Shown here in pieces: positions 48,583 through 59,947 of a stretch of DNA of 64,000 nt. Under the pieces are notes generated by a model. The model was given only the letters and a program-made list of their open reading frames with translations, did not search any database and was not told the DNA's origin. The DNA comes from Choristoneura fumiferana. Lineage: Eukaryota > Arthropoda > Insecta > Lepidoptera > Tortricidae. The stretch covers positions 5,810,909 to 5,874,908 of the forward strand of contig NC_133498.1 in NCBI RefSeq assembly GCF_025370935.1, written 5' to 3'. Numbering within the stretch: the stretch's first letter is position 1; each line of letters begins with the position of its first letter. A program made the position numbers and the translations under genes.

Positions 48583-50426
48583 GGGTAAGGCCGCGAATTT
48601 TGACCAATTTGGACGTTTCAAATTTGGAACGCTGATAAAAAAAAACTGATAACACCTAGAGGTTTAATTTTTTTTTTATTATATGACACGATATAAACTC
48701 TCAAGGTCGCAAATGAGATAATTGATTTAAACCCTTTTAAAAAAATAATAAAAATATATTACCGTCCAAAACGTAACGAAAATTGACTATTTTTTTTTAC
48801 CATGAGTACTTAATACCTTATTATTTTCATGCTATTTAACTTCTCATGATCATGATTTTGTTTAAACAAAATTTTATGATATAACGATAGTCCTACCGAT
48901 TGCGGAATCATGATAATCAAATAATTTTCATGTTTTATATTTATTTCTTTTCACGTGCCAAAAACCACGTTTTCGTTACGAATACTTAGGTGACGCTTAA
49001 TTAAGCTACCTTTAACGCCAATTCCGGTAAAAAATTGTTTTTGTACACTGGCAACTAATACTCTAATAGGGCAACATCGATGAGATAAATAAATCTCATC
49101 AGTTTGTTGACAAACAGCCATCAAAAGTGACGCGGCGGTTTTTTTTCGAAAAAACGTCGAAAGTGCTTGTTCGATTTTAAGGGTAAGTAGTGATTATTTT
49201 TAACTGGTTGTTTTTTCATACTATAGGGTAATCTTTTCCATGTAAGTGGCATGTTTTATTATGTTCAAAATGTCGTTGTTCACCATGATAAACGATTTTT
49301 TGTATAAAATACGTTACACTTTCGTTACGATTACGTTACATTTTTACAAAATGCTACGTATTTTGTACATAACGTAACGAAAAAATGTGGTAAAGGGAAG
49401 TTCACACAGAAAAATTCTAACTTACACCAGTTTATTATTAGGTTTCCAATGACTGCACGCACAGTAAGTTAGTTAGATGGATATTTTGAAGTTAAATAAA
49501 TTTTAATCTGTAGGTGCAGGGATCGGCACAAGAGAATTGTGGCGAGTTCTGTGTTCACGTCCTGCTACATGCATAGCGTATTTAAAGTGAGAGACAAACG
49601 GAGAGATTCATTAGTTCATTTGTTACCTAAACTTAATAATCATAATAATTTATTTTCAAAAACATCTTTTTACATTGTCCACTTAACTAAGATACTACTT
49701 CCTAAATTGGTAAAACCTGTGATTTAGGGTTTTGGCCATTTCTTTGAGGTATTTAATAGCTTGTACAGTCGAAGTCACAAGCATGCTCACAACTAGGTGG
49801 TAGGACCTTGTGCAAGGTCCGCCTGGATTGCTACTACCATCTTCCTCGCTAATCCTGCCGTGAAGCAGCAGTGCTTGCACTGTTGTGTTTCAGCGTGGTG
49901 AGTAAGACAGCCGGTGAAATTACTGGCACGTGAGGTATCCCATCATAGGCCTCTAGGTTGGCAACGCGTCTGCAATACCCCTGGCGTTGCAGATTTTTAT
50001 GGGCGGTGGTGATCTCTTACTCATTTGATCGTTTGCCATCCAGTCGAATAAAAAAAAAAACATCCAAATTCGTTATGCTTATAAATGTGCACCTTATTGT
50101 CAGTGTTAGAGAGGCATGTAAAGATACACTTTTGGAAAGATGTTCGTCAACTAGAGGGTACTTCTACTTCCACATTCTCATGTTTAGCTCTATAGATCTC
50201 ATATAGGACAGATTTAAGATCAGTATCGTCAGAAAGTTCTAGTAAAACTAAAAACTTCACTTTATTATATGACATGTATTTTTTTTTCATACATACGTTA
50301 TCTAATGGGAATTTTTACCAGTTTGATCTAGGCTTTATAAAAAATTTCGTTACGTTTTATGGTAACGCCACGTATTTTTTTTATGTTATTTCTATGTCAC
50401 ATTGGTTAAAATTCGCGGCCTTACCC
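48583..50426 (+). mobile_element. 1.84 kb TIR element, copy A
   Basis: Starts GGGTAAGGCCGCGAATTTTG and ends AAAATTCGCGGCCTTACCC (TIRs about 20-25 bp). CGTAACG/CGTTACG motifs recur near both ends and in the middle (e.g. 48773, 48973, 49315-49335, 50349). A family I LINE tail with poly(A) is nested at 49793-50059. No transposase is recognised, so non-autonomous. It begins 6 bp after the Tc1 element. No convincing target duplication. Confidence 0.8.
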
Positions 50427-50429
50427 TTA

Positions 50430-51700
50430 TACACAAACAAAAAATAACTAAATGTTGGTTTTAATGCTTTGCAGGAATATTTCAACAAATTTGAAGTCTA
50501 GCGTTAACCATCAATAAATGGTCATTAATTTTAAAAAAAAAGCAGCAATCTGAAGAGCGGTTCTGTGACAGCTGTCACGTCAGCAAGGGCGATGTTTCTA
50601 ATAAAAAAACAAAGTATATAGTCATCACATAGTATACCTACATTGCGTGATTATTTTATAAGGAAATAAATAAGTCATTATTTATTCCTAAAACATATGA
50701 AAGTATATTTAATAGAGCTTTTACTAACTACCCTTAAAGTTCATGGTTGTAATAAAAATACACGCTGTATGTCTTACCTGTTTTTTTCTAAGTCTAGGTT
50801 AAAGATTTATAAAGACGTGAACTAAGACATAGATATGAGACTTCTGTTGTTAACAGCACGAGGTACAGTGCACAACAAAAGCTAGCTTCAGCGCCAGACG
50901 TACGGTCGGGAGCAGAAATGTCAGGCGGGCAGGTACATTCCACTTTCCACCAGAAGAAGTTCTTTCTAATCCAGCACTAGAAAATACCAATCAGCAGTCA
51001 AAATCCACGCTGAATAATTAATTATTGTCTTTCTACCAGTGACTAAAATCTGGGTATTTATATTAGTCAAAAGAAAATAAGGATCACTCGAGTTTCATGG
51101 CTAAAATGAAACTAAAAATACACTCTAGTGCAACTAGGCACTCTAGGGTTTCATAACTCATTGATATAGTTTATGTGATAGATATATCTTTGATGCCGTC
51201 TCAGTTTGTTTTGTCCGAATAAATAGAGACGTCATCACATTTATCTGTTACATAAAATTAATCACAGAGTACTGAAACTGACACTAAATAAAATAAAAAA
51301 TAATATTACTAAGCACTAATCAAAAGTGCCTATTAAAAGGATATTTTCTAGTCCTAGACAGTTTTAAATATTTCAATATAGGTGTATTACACAGTCAAAA
51401 CATCAAATTTTCTAGGGATAACGAAAATCCCAAGACTATTTTGATGAAGGTACGAGTGTGTTTGTGTATTTATCTGTATACATTTACTTGAATAAAAAAT
51501 ATTTGTATTGTGTTGTGTTTTATTACTAAAACTTCGTCATCACTTGCCGCTCTCCGAATGCTTTGTACATAGGTCTAAAAATGGCAGGGCAAAGTGGAAC
51601 AGATCTTTTATGTCGAGATTCAAGCAGTCCGGTCGACGGCTCGGAATAACCGCTCGCACTTTGCCACTGCACCAATTGTTGCCGACAGTTCTATTGTAGT
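50430..51700. other. Intergenic, mostly unassigned
   Basis: AT-rich. The only piece I can name is a MITE J inner-arm fragment (TGATGCCGTCTCAGTTTG and AGAGACGTCATCACATTTA, 51188-51245). No gene supported. Confidence 0.4.
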
Positions 51701-51715
51701 ACAAGCTGGCCTTAT

Positions 51716-51832
51716 ACTACGAAGTGCAAAATTCGAACTCGTATCTCGCCGTCCCGCTGACGCTAATATTATTCGATAAGAGAGTGAGAGGGATAGTACG
51801 ATACGACCTTCGATTTGCGAATTTCGTAGTTG
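51716..51832. mobile_element. Foldback MITE family G, reversed
   Basis: ACTACGAAGTGCAAAATTCG to CGATTTGCGAATTTCGTAGT with CCGTCCCGCTGACGC and GAGAGTGAGAGGGA. Same family as 18485-18602. Confidence 0.7.
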
Positions 51833-52199
51833 TCCCCCTCATGTGCCACCATCCGTCTTGGCTTAAACAAAGTGGTAATATTTGGCCATATTTTAACGTA
51901 ATTACATTAGAAAAGTTGAAAAACATTCAACTTTGTCATTTTAAAGTTAAACGTAGCACGAACCATCTGGAGAAAATTAGTACTCGATTAAAAAACGCAT
52001 TAAAATTGGTCGACCCGTTTGACAGCTACGATGCCGCAGACTGACATTTGCGTCAAAGTTATAACACCCCTCTTATTGGGTCGAAGCTGCATGAACTTTT
52101 TGTTGCTATATGCACGTCTACACATCGTAAGGTTGCGGGTGAACAATTGTAATTGTTTATATGCCCAGCGGCATAATATTTGGCCATACATACATGCAA

Positions 52200-52325
52200 A
52201 ATTAAAGTGAAGCTGTGGGTTTACGGTGGATGTAGGCCGCTGCCAACCGAAGCGACTGGAGGTCTATGGGGGAGGCCTATGTCCAACAGTGAGCGTCCTA
52301 CAGCTGAGATGATGATGATGATGAC
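52200..52325 (+). repeat. RTE-like LINE 3' tail
   Basis: GGAGGCCTATGTCCAACAGT, GAGCGTCCTACAGCTGAG and then GATGATGATGATGA, as at the end of 40775-41076. Just upstream (51950-52060) lies a family D fragment (minus). Confidence 0.55.
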
Positions 52326-52329
52326 GTAC

Positions 52330-53840
52330 AAAATTACCTATTAGGTACTGCATACATTTGAGGGCCAGATTTTTGCCGCTCAGTAGTTATTGATATGGAC
52401 CTCCGCAAAGAAACGCCTGATTCAGTAAATTATGTTTTTTTCGTAGATTCAGTTTTTGAAATTCAAAATGGCGAGCCTTAGATGAGCGGTGAGCACTAGG
52501 TCTATACCACAGGTCATAGAGCCACTAGTAATTGTTATGCAGTTTTAACACAGCTTAACGATAATTCCAATACACGACAAATACTGGCATGAATTCTATT
52601 TGCATTCCAAGTCTGGAAAAGATTGTAAGTTCGCGGTAAACTTATTTCACATCTGAGAAGTTAGGAACTAAGAATAAACAGGAAATGAGAGAATTATGCA
52701 AAGGTGAACAGGTGGCGCTACTAGTCTGTAAAGTACATGACGAGAGTTACCTTAAGTTTGTCTTCATTAGCTATATTTTATCATCATAGCCCACAGCCAG
52801 TCACGCTTCCAGAAAGCTTGGGCTATAGTTCCAACGAGAGCCCATTGTGCAGCCTTAAGGCTGCGTTTCCACCAGAAATGTAGGGTAGCGCTGGGCAGTG
52901 CGAGGATGTGTAGCTAGCTACCTATAGAAGTCTGCCGGTAAGAAGTCAATTCTGACACTTGACATCCTGGTACGACATTGTTGGTATGTCAATGTTTTAG
53001 TTTTTGATTCAGTATGGAGTGACACGTGTCAGGATTGACTTTTTAACGGCGGACTACTTAGGGTGTGGATGTGTGGCATTCAAACATGGCGGATGTAAAC
53101 AGTATCTAATTTTGGTATTTCTGGTTTCTTTAGTTGAAGTATAATTTTGATAGTGTTTTATGCGGCGATTAACCTTAACAGTGAACAGTGATCACAAAAT
53201 TATATATTGCTCTCAAGTTGTCTCCACGTCGTTTCTCTAATTTAACTATCATGTTGCAAAAACTACAATCACCGTACAACGCTCCCAAAGAGAGCTTACT
53301 TCGTCACTGGCGAAATTATCCTAAAATAGGACAGAAGCCATATTTTAAATAAAATAAATAAAAATAGGATGTGGAACGCTGTGCAGGGCCGTCTTTCACC
53401 TGTTAGAGGCCCTGGGCACAACATGCTGCATTCGGTAAGCCTGATTTTCAGGCGAGAGTAGAGTAGCTATTGGTTATCGTTTGATAATGGAGTAGGGACT
53501 AGGGGGGGCCCAATCCATCGCGGGGCCCTGGGCACGTGCCCAGTGTGCCCAGTGGGGAAGAGGGGCCTGACGCTGTGACCATTTCCAACAGAGATGTTCG
53601 AGGTTACTGAGCGGTATGAGGATGCGTAGCGAGGGCGTGTAGCGGGCTCCTTTAGAATAAGCGAGCGGAGTGCGGTGAGGCGAGAGCGGAGCGCGCGCCA
53701 CTGGCTGCTACTATTGATTGAGTGACAACACATCCCTCGCGACACGTGCGTCGCAGAGATCCTTCCTTTATCTTGTACATACAAAAACCTCGCGCCGTCG
53801 AGCTGTCTCCAGCTGCGCTGCGCTGAGCAAGGATAGGTAG
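52330..53840. other. Intergenic; includes a GC-rich repeat-like block
   Basis: 52384-52430 is an element M outer-arm piece (GATATGGACCTCCGCAAAG). 52780-52860 has a weak SINE-body match (GCTTGGGCTATAGTTCC). 53380-53840 is GC-rich, with GGCCCTGGGCAC repeats and symmetrical GGGCACGTGCCC. No gene supported. Confidence 0.4.
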
Positions 53841-54083
53841 ATGAAGCGTTTATGTTTCTACTGGGACTGGGCGGGACACGTCTGCCGCATGCATACGGAT
53901 CGCTGGGCCAAAGTAATCACCGATTGGGTTCCATGCGACGGGCACTGGAGCAGAGGCAGACTTAGGAGGAGATGGCGGGACGACCTGGGCCGATTCCAGT
54001 CAGATTGGCAAGAGCTGGCCAAGAGTAGAGACGAGTGGAATAAGAAAGGGGAGGCTTTTGCCCTGCAGTGGGACACATTATAA
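53841..54083 (+). mobile_element. LINE reverse-transcriptase C-terminus, second subfamily
   Basis: Open frame with WDWAGHVCRMHTDRWAKVIT, GRLRRRWRDDLGRFQSDW and KKGEAFALQWDTL before a stop. The WAGH....DRW, RR-RWRDD and GEAF--QW pattern is that of RTE-like LINE C-termini, distinct from 40775-41076. A further fragment of the same type is at 54760-54925 (CATGTTTGCCGCATGCACCC, GCCTTTGCCCAGCAGTGGGG). 5'-truncated. Confidence 0.7.
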
Positions 54084-54105
54084 GCTATTAAAAAAAATGT
54101 TTCTA

Positions 54106-54421
54106 CTAGAGTTTACCCGCGGCTTCGCATGCGTAAACTATTGGATCTGGTAGTTACAATTGAAATTCCGAGATTTTACAAAACTACCCTGGGAATTCCC
54201 AAAATTTATATCGTGGTCTTCATTGAGGTTGTGTTGTTAAGAAGAACAATTGTCCGCAATTTGCGGGAATTGTGGGAATATTGGGATAAAAAGTAGCCTA
54301 TGTATTATTCCACACGTCCAACTACCTACATACCAAATTTCATCCAAATCCTTCCAGCCGTTTTAGCGTGAAGGAGTAACAAACTCACACACAAACTTTC
54401 GCGTTTATAATATTAGTAGGA
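54106..54421 (-). mobile_element. Complete non-autonomous Helitron, 316 bp
   Basis: On the minus strand it starts TCCTACTAATATTATAAACG and ends GCCGCGGGTAAACTCTAG (5'-TC, 3'-CTAG), inserted between A and T, as is typical for Helitrons. No TIRs or target duplication. Contains TTCACGCTAAAACGGCTGG. Non-coding. Confidence 0.8.
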
Positions 54422-55018
54422 TTGGTTAATCATGAACACATTGCTCGCAACATATATGGTGGAAACGCAGCCTTAGGTTCAAAATACTCATGGAGTTGTG
54501 TTTGAAACAGTTTAACATGAAGATATTCCTTTATTTGTAGGCTTTATCGCGCGCGATAAACGTGACGTTCGATGAGCCCGCATCGGTTTATCGTTTCACA
54601 AATTCGATTGTCTGTCGTGTTGTTACATAGCCTATCGGGGTGCAATCATGCGTTAATAAATTAAAAACTGGTCAAGTGTGAATCAAACTCACCCACCGAG
54701 GATTCCGTACATTTCTGGATAAGCCGTCGGAATGACAGTTCTGTGTTACGCATTTGACCGTAAAACTTGTTGTGGCCATGTTTGCCGCATGCACCCAGAA
54801 CTATGGGCACAAGTGTTCCCAGTGGGTACTCCAAAAGTGACTGGCAAGGCCTAGCTGCCGACAGGAGTAGTTGGAAATCGAGGGAGAGGCCTTTGCCCAG
54901 CAGTGGGGAGAAAATGGCTTAATAAAAAATGGAAAAGTGAGGAAACTTTAAAGAAGAAATTTAATTTATCAACAAATATATTGGTTTTGTTAGTAAAATA
55001 TCCCACTTCCCACTATCC

Positions 55019-55155
55019 GTCTAATAATATAAATGCGAAAATTTGTGTTTATTTGCTCAATCTTCAACATCTAAACCGCTGAACCGATTTAAATGAAAAT
55101 CAGTATACAGATAGTTAGAGTCCCGGGAAAAGAATCAAAGGCAACGGCTAGTACG
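55019..55155 (+). mobile_element. Small Helitron-like element
   Basis: Starts TCTAATAATATAAATGCGAA and ends AAAGGCAACGGCTAG followed by T. Internally CGCTGAACCGATTTAAATG. Non-coding, 137 bp. Confidence 0.65.
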
Positions 55156-55562
55156 TAATTTAAAATGTACAACAAATAGTATATTTACAATGGAAGATAT
55201 AGTGTTTTTATAACAAACATGTTACGACTACGATAAACCATTGCAAGTCGAGATTCACCCTTACCTTGTTTCATAGCTGGATTTTAATACAATTATCTTC
55301 GCTGACTCCACTTTTTTATAAGCTCGTTGGCAATTTTTCAAGATATTCACAAAGACCGGGAATCGGCTTATAGCTATACGAACGCTAACGAACCTCTTTG
55401 ACGTCGGATGAGACCAACATTCATTAAGAACTAGAAAGATGGCAGTTTGCTTCTTTACTAGTCTTTAACCGCGGATATGGTTGCATGCATGATTGGTTTG
55501 GCAGTTGAATTTTTCATAATCTCTTTGCGAATTTACAAAAATTGTGTCTTGTTTTCAGTTAT

Positions 55563-57413
55563 GGGTAAGGCCGCGAATTTTAACCAATGTGACATAGAAA
55601 AACATAAAAAAATACTGACGTTACCATAAAACGTAACGCAAATTTTTATAAAGATCAAACTGGTAAAAATTCCCATTAGATAACGTATGTATGAAAAAAA
55701 AATACATGTCATATAATAAAGTGAAGTTTTTATTTTTACTAGAACTTTCTGACGATACTGATCTTAAATCTGTCCTATATGAGATCTATAGAGCTAAACA
55801 TGAGAATGTGGAAGTAGTAGTACCCTCTAGTTGACGAACATCTTTCCAAAAGTGTATCTTTACATGCCTCTCTAACACTGACAATAAGGTGCACATTTAT
55901 AAGCATAACGAATTTGGATGTGGTTTTTTTTTTATTCGACTGGATGGCAAACGATCGAATGAGTAAGAGATCACCACCGCCCATAAAAATCTGCAACGCC
56001 AGGGGTATTGCAGACGCGTTGCCAACCTAGAGGCCTATGATGGGATACCTCACGTGCCAGTAATTTCACCGGCTGTGTCTTACTCACCACGCCGAAACAC
56101 AACAGTGCAAGCACTGCTGCTTCACGGCAGGATTAGCGAGGAAGATGGTGGTAGCAATCCGGGCGGACCTTGCACAAGGTCCTACCACCTAGTTGTGAGC
56201 ATGCTTGTGACTTCGACTATACAAGCTATTAAATACCTCAAAGAAATGGCCAAAACCCTAAATCACAGGTTTTACCGATTTAGGAAGTAGTATCTTAGTT
56301 AAGTGGACAATGTAAAAAGATGTTTTTGTAAATAAATTATTATGATTATTAAGTTTAGGTAACAAATGAACTAAGTAGGTAAGTGAATCTCTCCGTTTGT
56401 CTCTCACTTTAAATACGCTATGCATGTAGCAGGACGTGAACACAGAACTCGCCACAATTCTCTTGTGCCGATCCCTGCACCTACAGATTAAAATTTATTT
56501 AACTTCAAAATATCCATCTAACTAACTTACTGTGCGTGCAGTCATTGGAAACCTAATAATAAACTGGTGTAAGTTAGAATTTTTCTGTGTGAACTTCCCT
56601 TTACCACATTTTTTCGTTACGTTATGTACAAAATACGTAGCATTTTGTAAAAATGTAACGTAATCGTAACGAAAGTGTAACGTATTTTATACAAAAAATC
56701 GTTTATCATGGTGAATAACGACATTTTGAACATAATAACACATGCCACTTACATGGAAAAGATTACCCTATCGTATGAAAAAACAACCAGTTAAAAATAA
56801 TCACTACTTACCCTTAAAATCGAACAAGCACTTTCGACGTTTTTTCGAAAAAAAAACCTCCGCGTCACTTTTGATGGCTGTTTGTCAACAAACTGATGAG
56901 ATTTATTTATCTCATCGATGTTGCCCTATTAGAGTATTAGTTGCCAGTGTACAAAAACAAATTTCTACCGAAATTGGCGTTAAAGGTAGCTTAATTAAGC
57001 GTCACCTAAGTATTCGTAACGAAAACGTGGTTTTTTGGCACGTGAAAAGAAATAAATATAAAACATGAAAATTATTTGATTATCATGATTCCGCAATCGG
57101 TAGGACTATCGTTATATCATAAAATTTTGTTTAAACAAAATCATGATCATGAGAAGTTAAATAGCATGAAAATAATAAGGTATTAAGTACTCGTGGTCAA
57201 AAAAAATAGTCAATTTTCGTTACGTTTTGGACGGTAATATATTTTTATTATTTTTTAAAAAGGGTTTAAATCAATTATCTCATTTGCGACCTTGAGAGTT
57301 TATATCGTGTCATATAATAAAATAAAAATTAAACCTCTAGGTGTTATCAGTTTTTTTTTATCAGCGTTCCAAATTTGAAACGTCCAAATTGGTCAAAATT
57401 CGCGGCCTTACCC
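55563..57413 (-). mobile_element. 1.85 kb TIR element, copy B, inverted
   Basis: Reverse complement of copy A along its whole length, including the nested LINE tail (55925-56195), with few differences. The flanking sequence differs from copy A, so each arrived by its own insertion. The open frame at 56742-57068 shows no domain. Confidence 0.8.
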
Positions 57414-57670
57414 ACCTATTGACATCAGAGCCAATAGGTCGGATGTGCATTTTTGATACTTTACAAGTCAAGAAAATTAAACTTTAAAGGTTTTAAAATG
57501 TTTTAATGTATCATGTAATTAAGAAACTAGTTATTAATATAGAAACAGCATATAACTACAAGTATTCTCTGTCATGTCTTAAAAGAGGACAAAAAAAATT
57601 GTATGATTTAAAAAAAAAGTGTTTTTGGTAAAAATTGGACATTAGACCTATTGGCTCTGATGTCCAGTTA
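57414..57670. repeat. Short foldback with perfect 20 bp arms
   Basis: GACATCAGAGCCAATAGGTC (57422-57441) and its exact complement GACCTATTGGCTCTGATGTC (57646-57665). CCTATTGGCTCTG-like sequence recurs at 58035 and 58090. It abuts the end of TIR element copy B. Confidence 0.5.
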
Positions 57671-58284
57671 TATACCTCACGTACAGTCGACTACAAATAT
57701 ATCGATACAGCCAAAGTTACAAAAATATGTATACACGATCTTAATGTTAAGTTAATAACGTCGTGTATATTATTATTATTTAATCATATAAAATATTATT
57801 ATTTACCTAACTATACCTAGTGCCATGATGCCATCCATGAAGACGCGTGATTTTGTCAAAATTAGGCATTAATGACATTGTAATAAGAACCACGGCACGC
57901 GTCAACGTGAATGACTACCTATAAACGATATGGTAATATCGCGTTCGACACGGTACCGCAGTCACGAGTAGACTTCATCGTCTTTCCGTGATCAAGTAAT
58001 GATTTAAATCGTTAGGTACTATTTTTATTGCCTATAACTATTGGCTCTGTGCACGACATCAGCGCCACCTAGCGTCCGCAACTTTTTTGGCTCTGATGCT
58101 CTGACGTTTTGAAATTTCATCGCGACATTGTGACAAAAATCAAACCCATAACGTATTAATTTATAATACAAAATACTGTGATACCGTCATTTGGGTGGAC
58201 AAAAGGTTGTGAATTCATTTTGGGTTATTAAAATTAAATGAGGTAAGTAAAATTTATTCAAAAAGTGTGTTTTATTTTCGTTAT

Positions 58285-58520
58285 GACAGGGTTTGTTTGC
58301 TTCATGTTGAGTTGTACTTTTACTGTAAAACGAAAAGATAAAGCTATCTTATTGGATTCTTTGAATAATAGTAAAGTTATATAATTGTTCTTATATCGCT
58401 AGTAATAAATTAAATATCGTTTTTAGATCAAAATGAGTATCATTTCATTTTGATGACCGGTTTTGTGAGTGTCACTCAATATAAAATGTCAACCACAAAC
58501 CGTTTCATAAGGAAAATTGT
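58285..58520 (-). repeat. Reverse copy of part of 40670-41165
   Basis: Reads from AACGAAAAGATAAAGCTATC through TCTTATATCGCTAGTAATAA to CCACAAACCGTTTCATAA, the reverse complement of the sequence around the RTE insertion but without the insert. So that segment is itself a dispersed repeat and gives a third, empty version of the site (TTATATCG in place of the target). Confidence 0.7.
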
Positions 58521-58529
58521 TGCTGGACA

Positions 58530-59545
58530 TGTCCGAGATGTAGAGGAATTAAGAACAAAACAGGGACAGAGTTCAATAATTCAAGCTCGCATCATAACAC
58601 AAACATCTATTACTAAAATTAGGTAGTTAAAGTCTATACAAATTGCTTTGTTAATGACAGATTCATATTAGTATGACAGATGACAGAGCTAGAACTATTT
58701 CTACTTTTGGCCACCATGAGCGCTGCGATAGATTTCATCACCCCCACCTAGTACTTCGCACCCTCCCAATACTTACTTACAGTAAGTTATTGTTATTCAC
58801 TGCATCAACTTTCGTACTTCATGCAGTTCCTTATTCTGTACCTACCTACTTGCAATAATTTTATTTTATTTTTTAGTATCCGAATGTATACATATAGGTT
58901 GTGTATATTACAGCGTGATACCAAATGTACCTATATTATTACTGCCTTGCAAATAAATAATCGTCCGCAGTATATTATAATGATTCTAGACAATGTGTTG
59001 CACAAGACTACCATTTTGTCATAATGTTAAAGGTCGAATACACCTCTTTGTGCAATCCTGAAAACAGTACAATTTTAACCTGCGACGTTTATTACGACAT
59101 ACTTTAATAGTTTATAAGGCAAGTCGTAAGGCAAGGCAAGACAGATGCTATATTATAATGATCTGCCTCAATCTGCCACAAAAATATGACACGACATTAA
59201 TAAGATCAATATACAGTAAGGAAGTGTCTTCTCAAATATCGACATAGGTAGAATATTTGCAAGGAAGTCAGCTATATGATAATAAAGACCTTGATTACTA
59301 AATTTAATAAAGATATTTTGACTACTAAAAAGGTACACTCGTTATTATGTTACTGAAGTCAATCAGTCAGAGAATAAAAACTTATTTGGGCTTTCCGACC
59401 TGCTGCGGGGGATAAATGCATCCCGGTTTAAAAATACGTACGTCTTATCCTGAAAGTTTCGGCCGTGTTGCAATTTTTAACGACCGAAATCACGAGTAAG
59501 CCGTAGTGCAGGTTATCCCGCTCGTGTTTTTCGCTCTGAGGGGCT
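58530..59545. other. Intergenic, no feature supported
   Basis: AT-rich sequence with short frames lacking motifs. No clear repeat ends or RNA genes. Confidence 0.4.
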
Positions 59546-59665
59546 ACTATGAAATACGAAAATCGAAGTTCATAACGTACCGTCCCTCTCTCTTGTATTA
59601 AATAATATTAGCGTAAGCGGGACGGCAAGATGCGAAGTTCGAATTTTGCACTTCGTAGTAGGTGC
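59546..59665. mobile_element. Foldback MITE family G
   Basis: CTACTATGAAATACGAAAATC to GAATTTTGCACTTCGTAGTA with the core CGTACCGTCCCTCTCTCTTG. Same family as 18485-18602. Confidence 0.7.
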
Positions 59666-59733
59666 TTATATGGCCTGATTCAGAACACAATTGTCACACA
59701 GCGCGGAGATTTTAATGCGGCTTTAATGATTAC

Positions 59734-59847
59734 CTGAGGCGACATTGGTGTTAATCCTTCTCTTCAAGGTCTGTTCTTCGACTGAGCACACGTAGTAAAC
59801 CTCGTCCAAGTCTTGCAGGAACTGCGGTTTCACCAGCACGCCGCCCA
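59734..59847 (-). CDS. Host exon of unknown protein, cut by the gap
   Basis: On the minus strand the gap edge opens into a frame without stops: GGVLVKPQFLQDLDEVYYVC, then SVEEQTLKRRINTNVAS, ending TCAG|GTAATC, a good donor after the first base of a codon. Its GC-richer, codon-like composition contrasts with the AT-rich surroundings. I do not recognise the protein; the sequence is acidic/hydrophobic then basic and looks soluble. The upstream exons lie across the gap and the next exon further left; I could not find it. Confidence 0.6.
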
Positions 59848-59947
59848 NNNNNNNNNNNNNNNNNNNNNNNNNNNNNNNNNNNNNNNNNNNNNNNNNNNNN
59901 NNNNNNNNNNNNNNNNNNNNNNNNNNNNNNNNNNNNNNNNNNNNNNN
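59848..59947. other. Scaffold gap (exactly 100 N)
   Basis: Fixed-length N run. The contig to the right starts with AATCAAACCAGAGGCCG, which matches 39412 onward, so the join places two versions of the same locus in one scaffold. Confidence 0.95.

Noticed and set aside
56742..57068. 108-codon frame in TIR element copy B, considered as a transposase
   Set aside because: No DDE or other motif, and its sequence overlaps the non-coding CGTTAC motifs.
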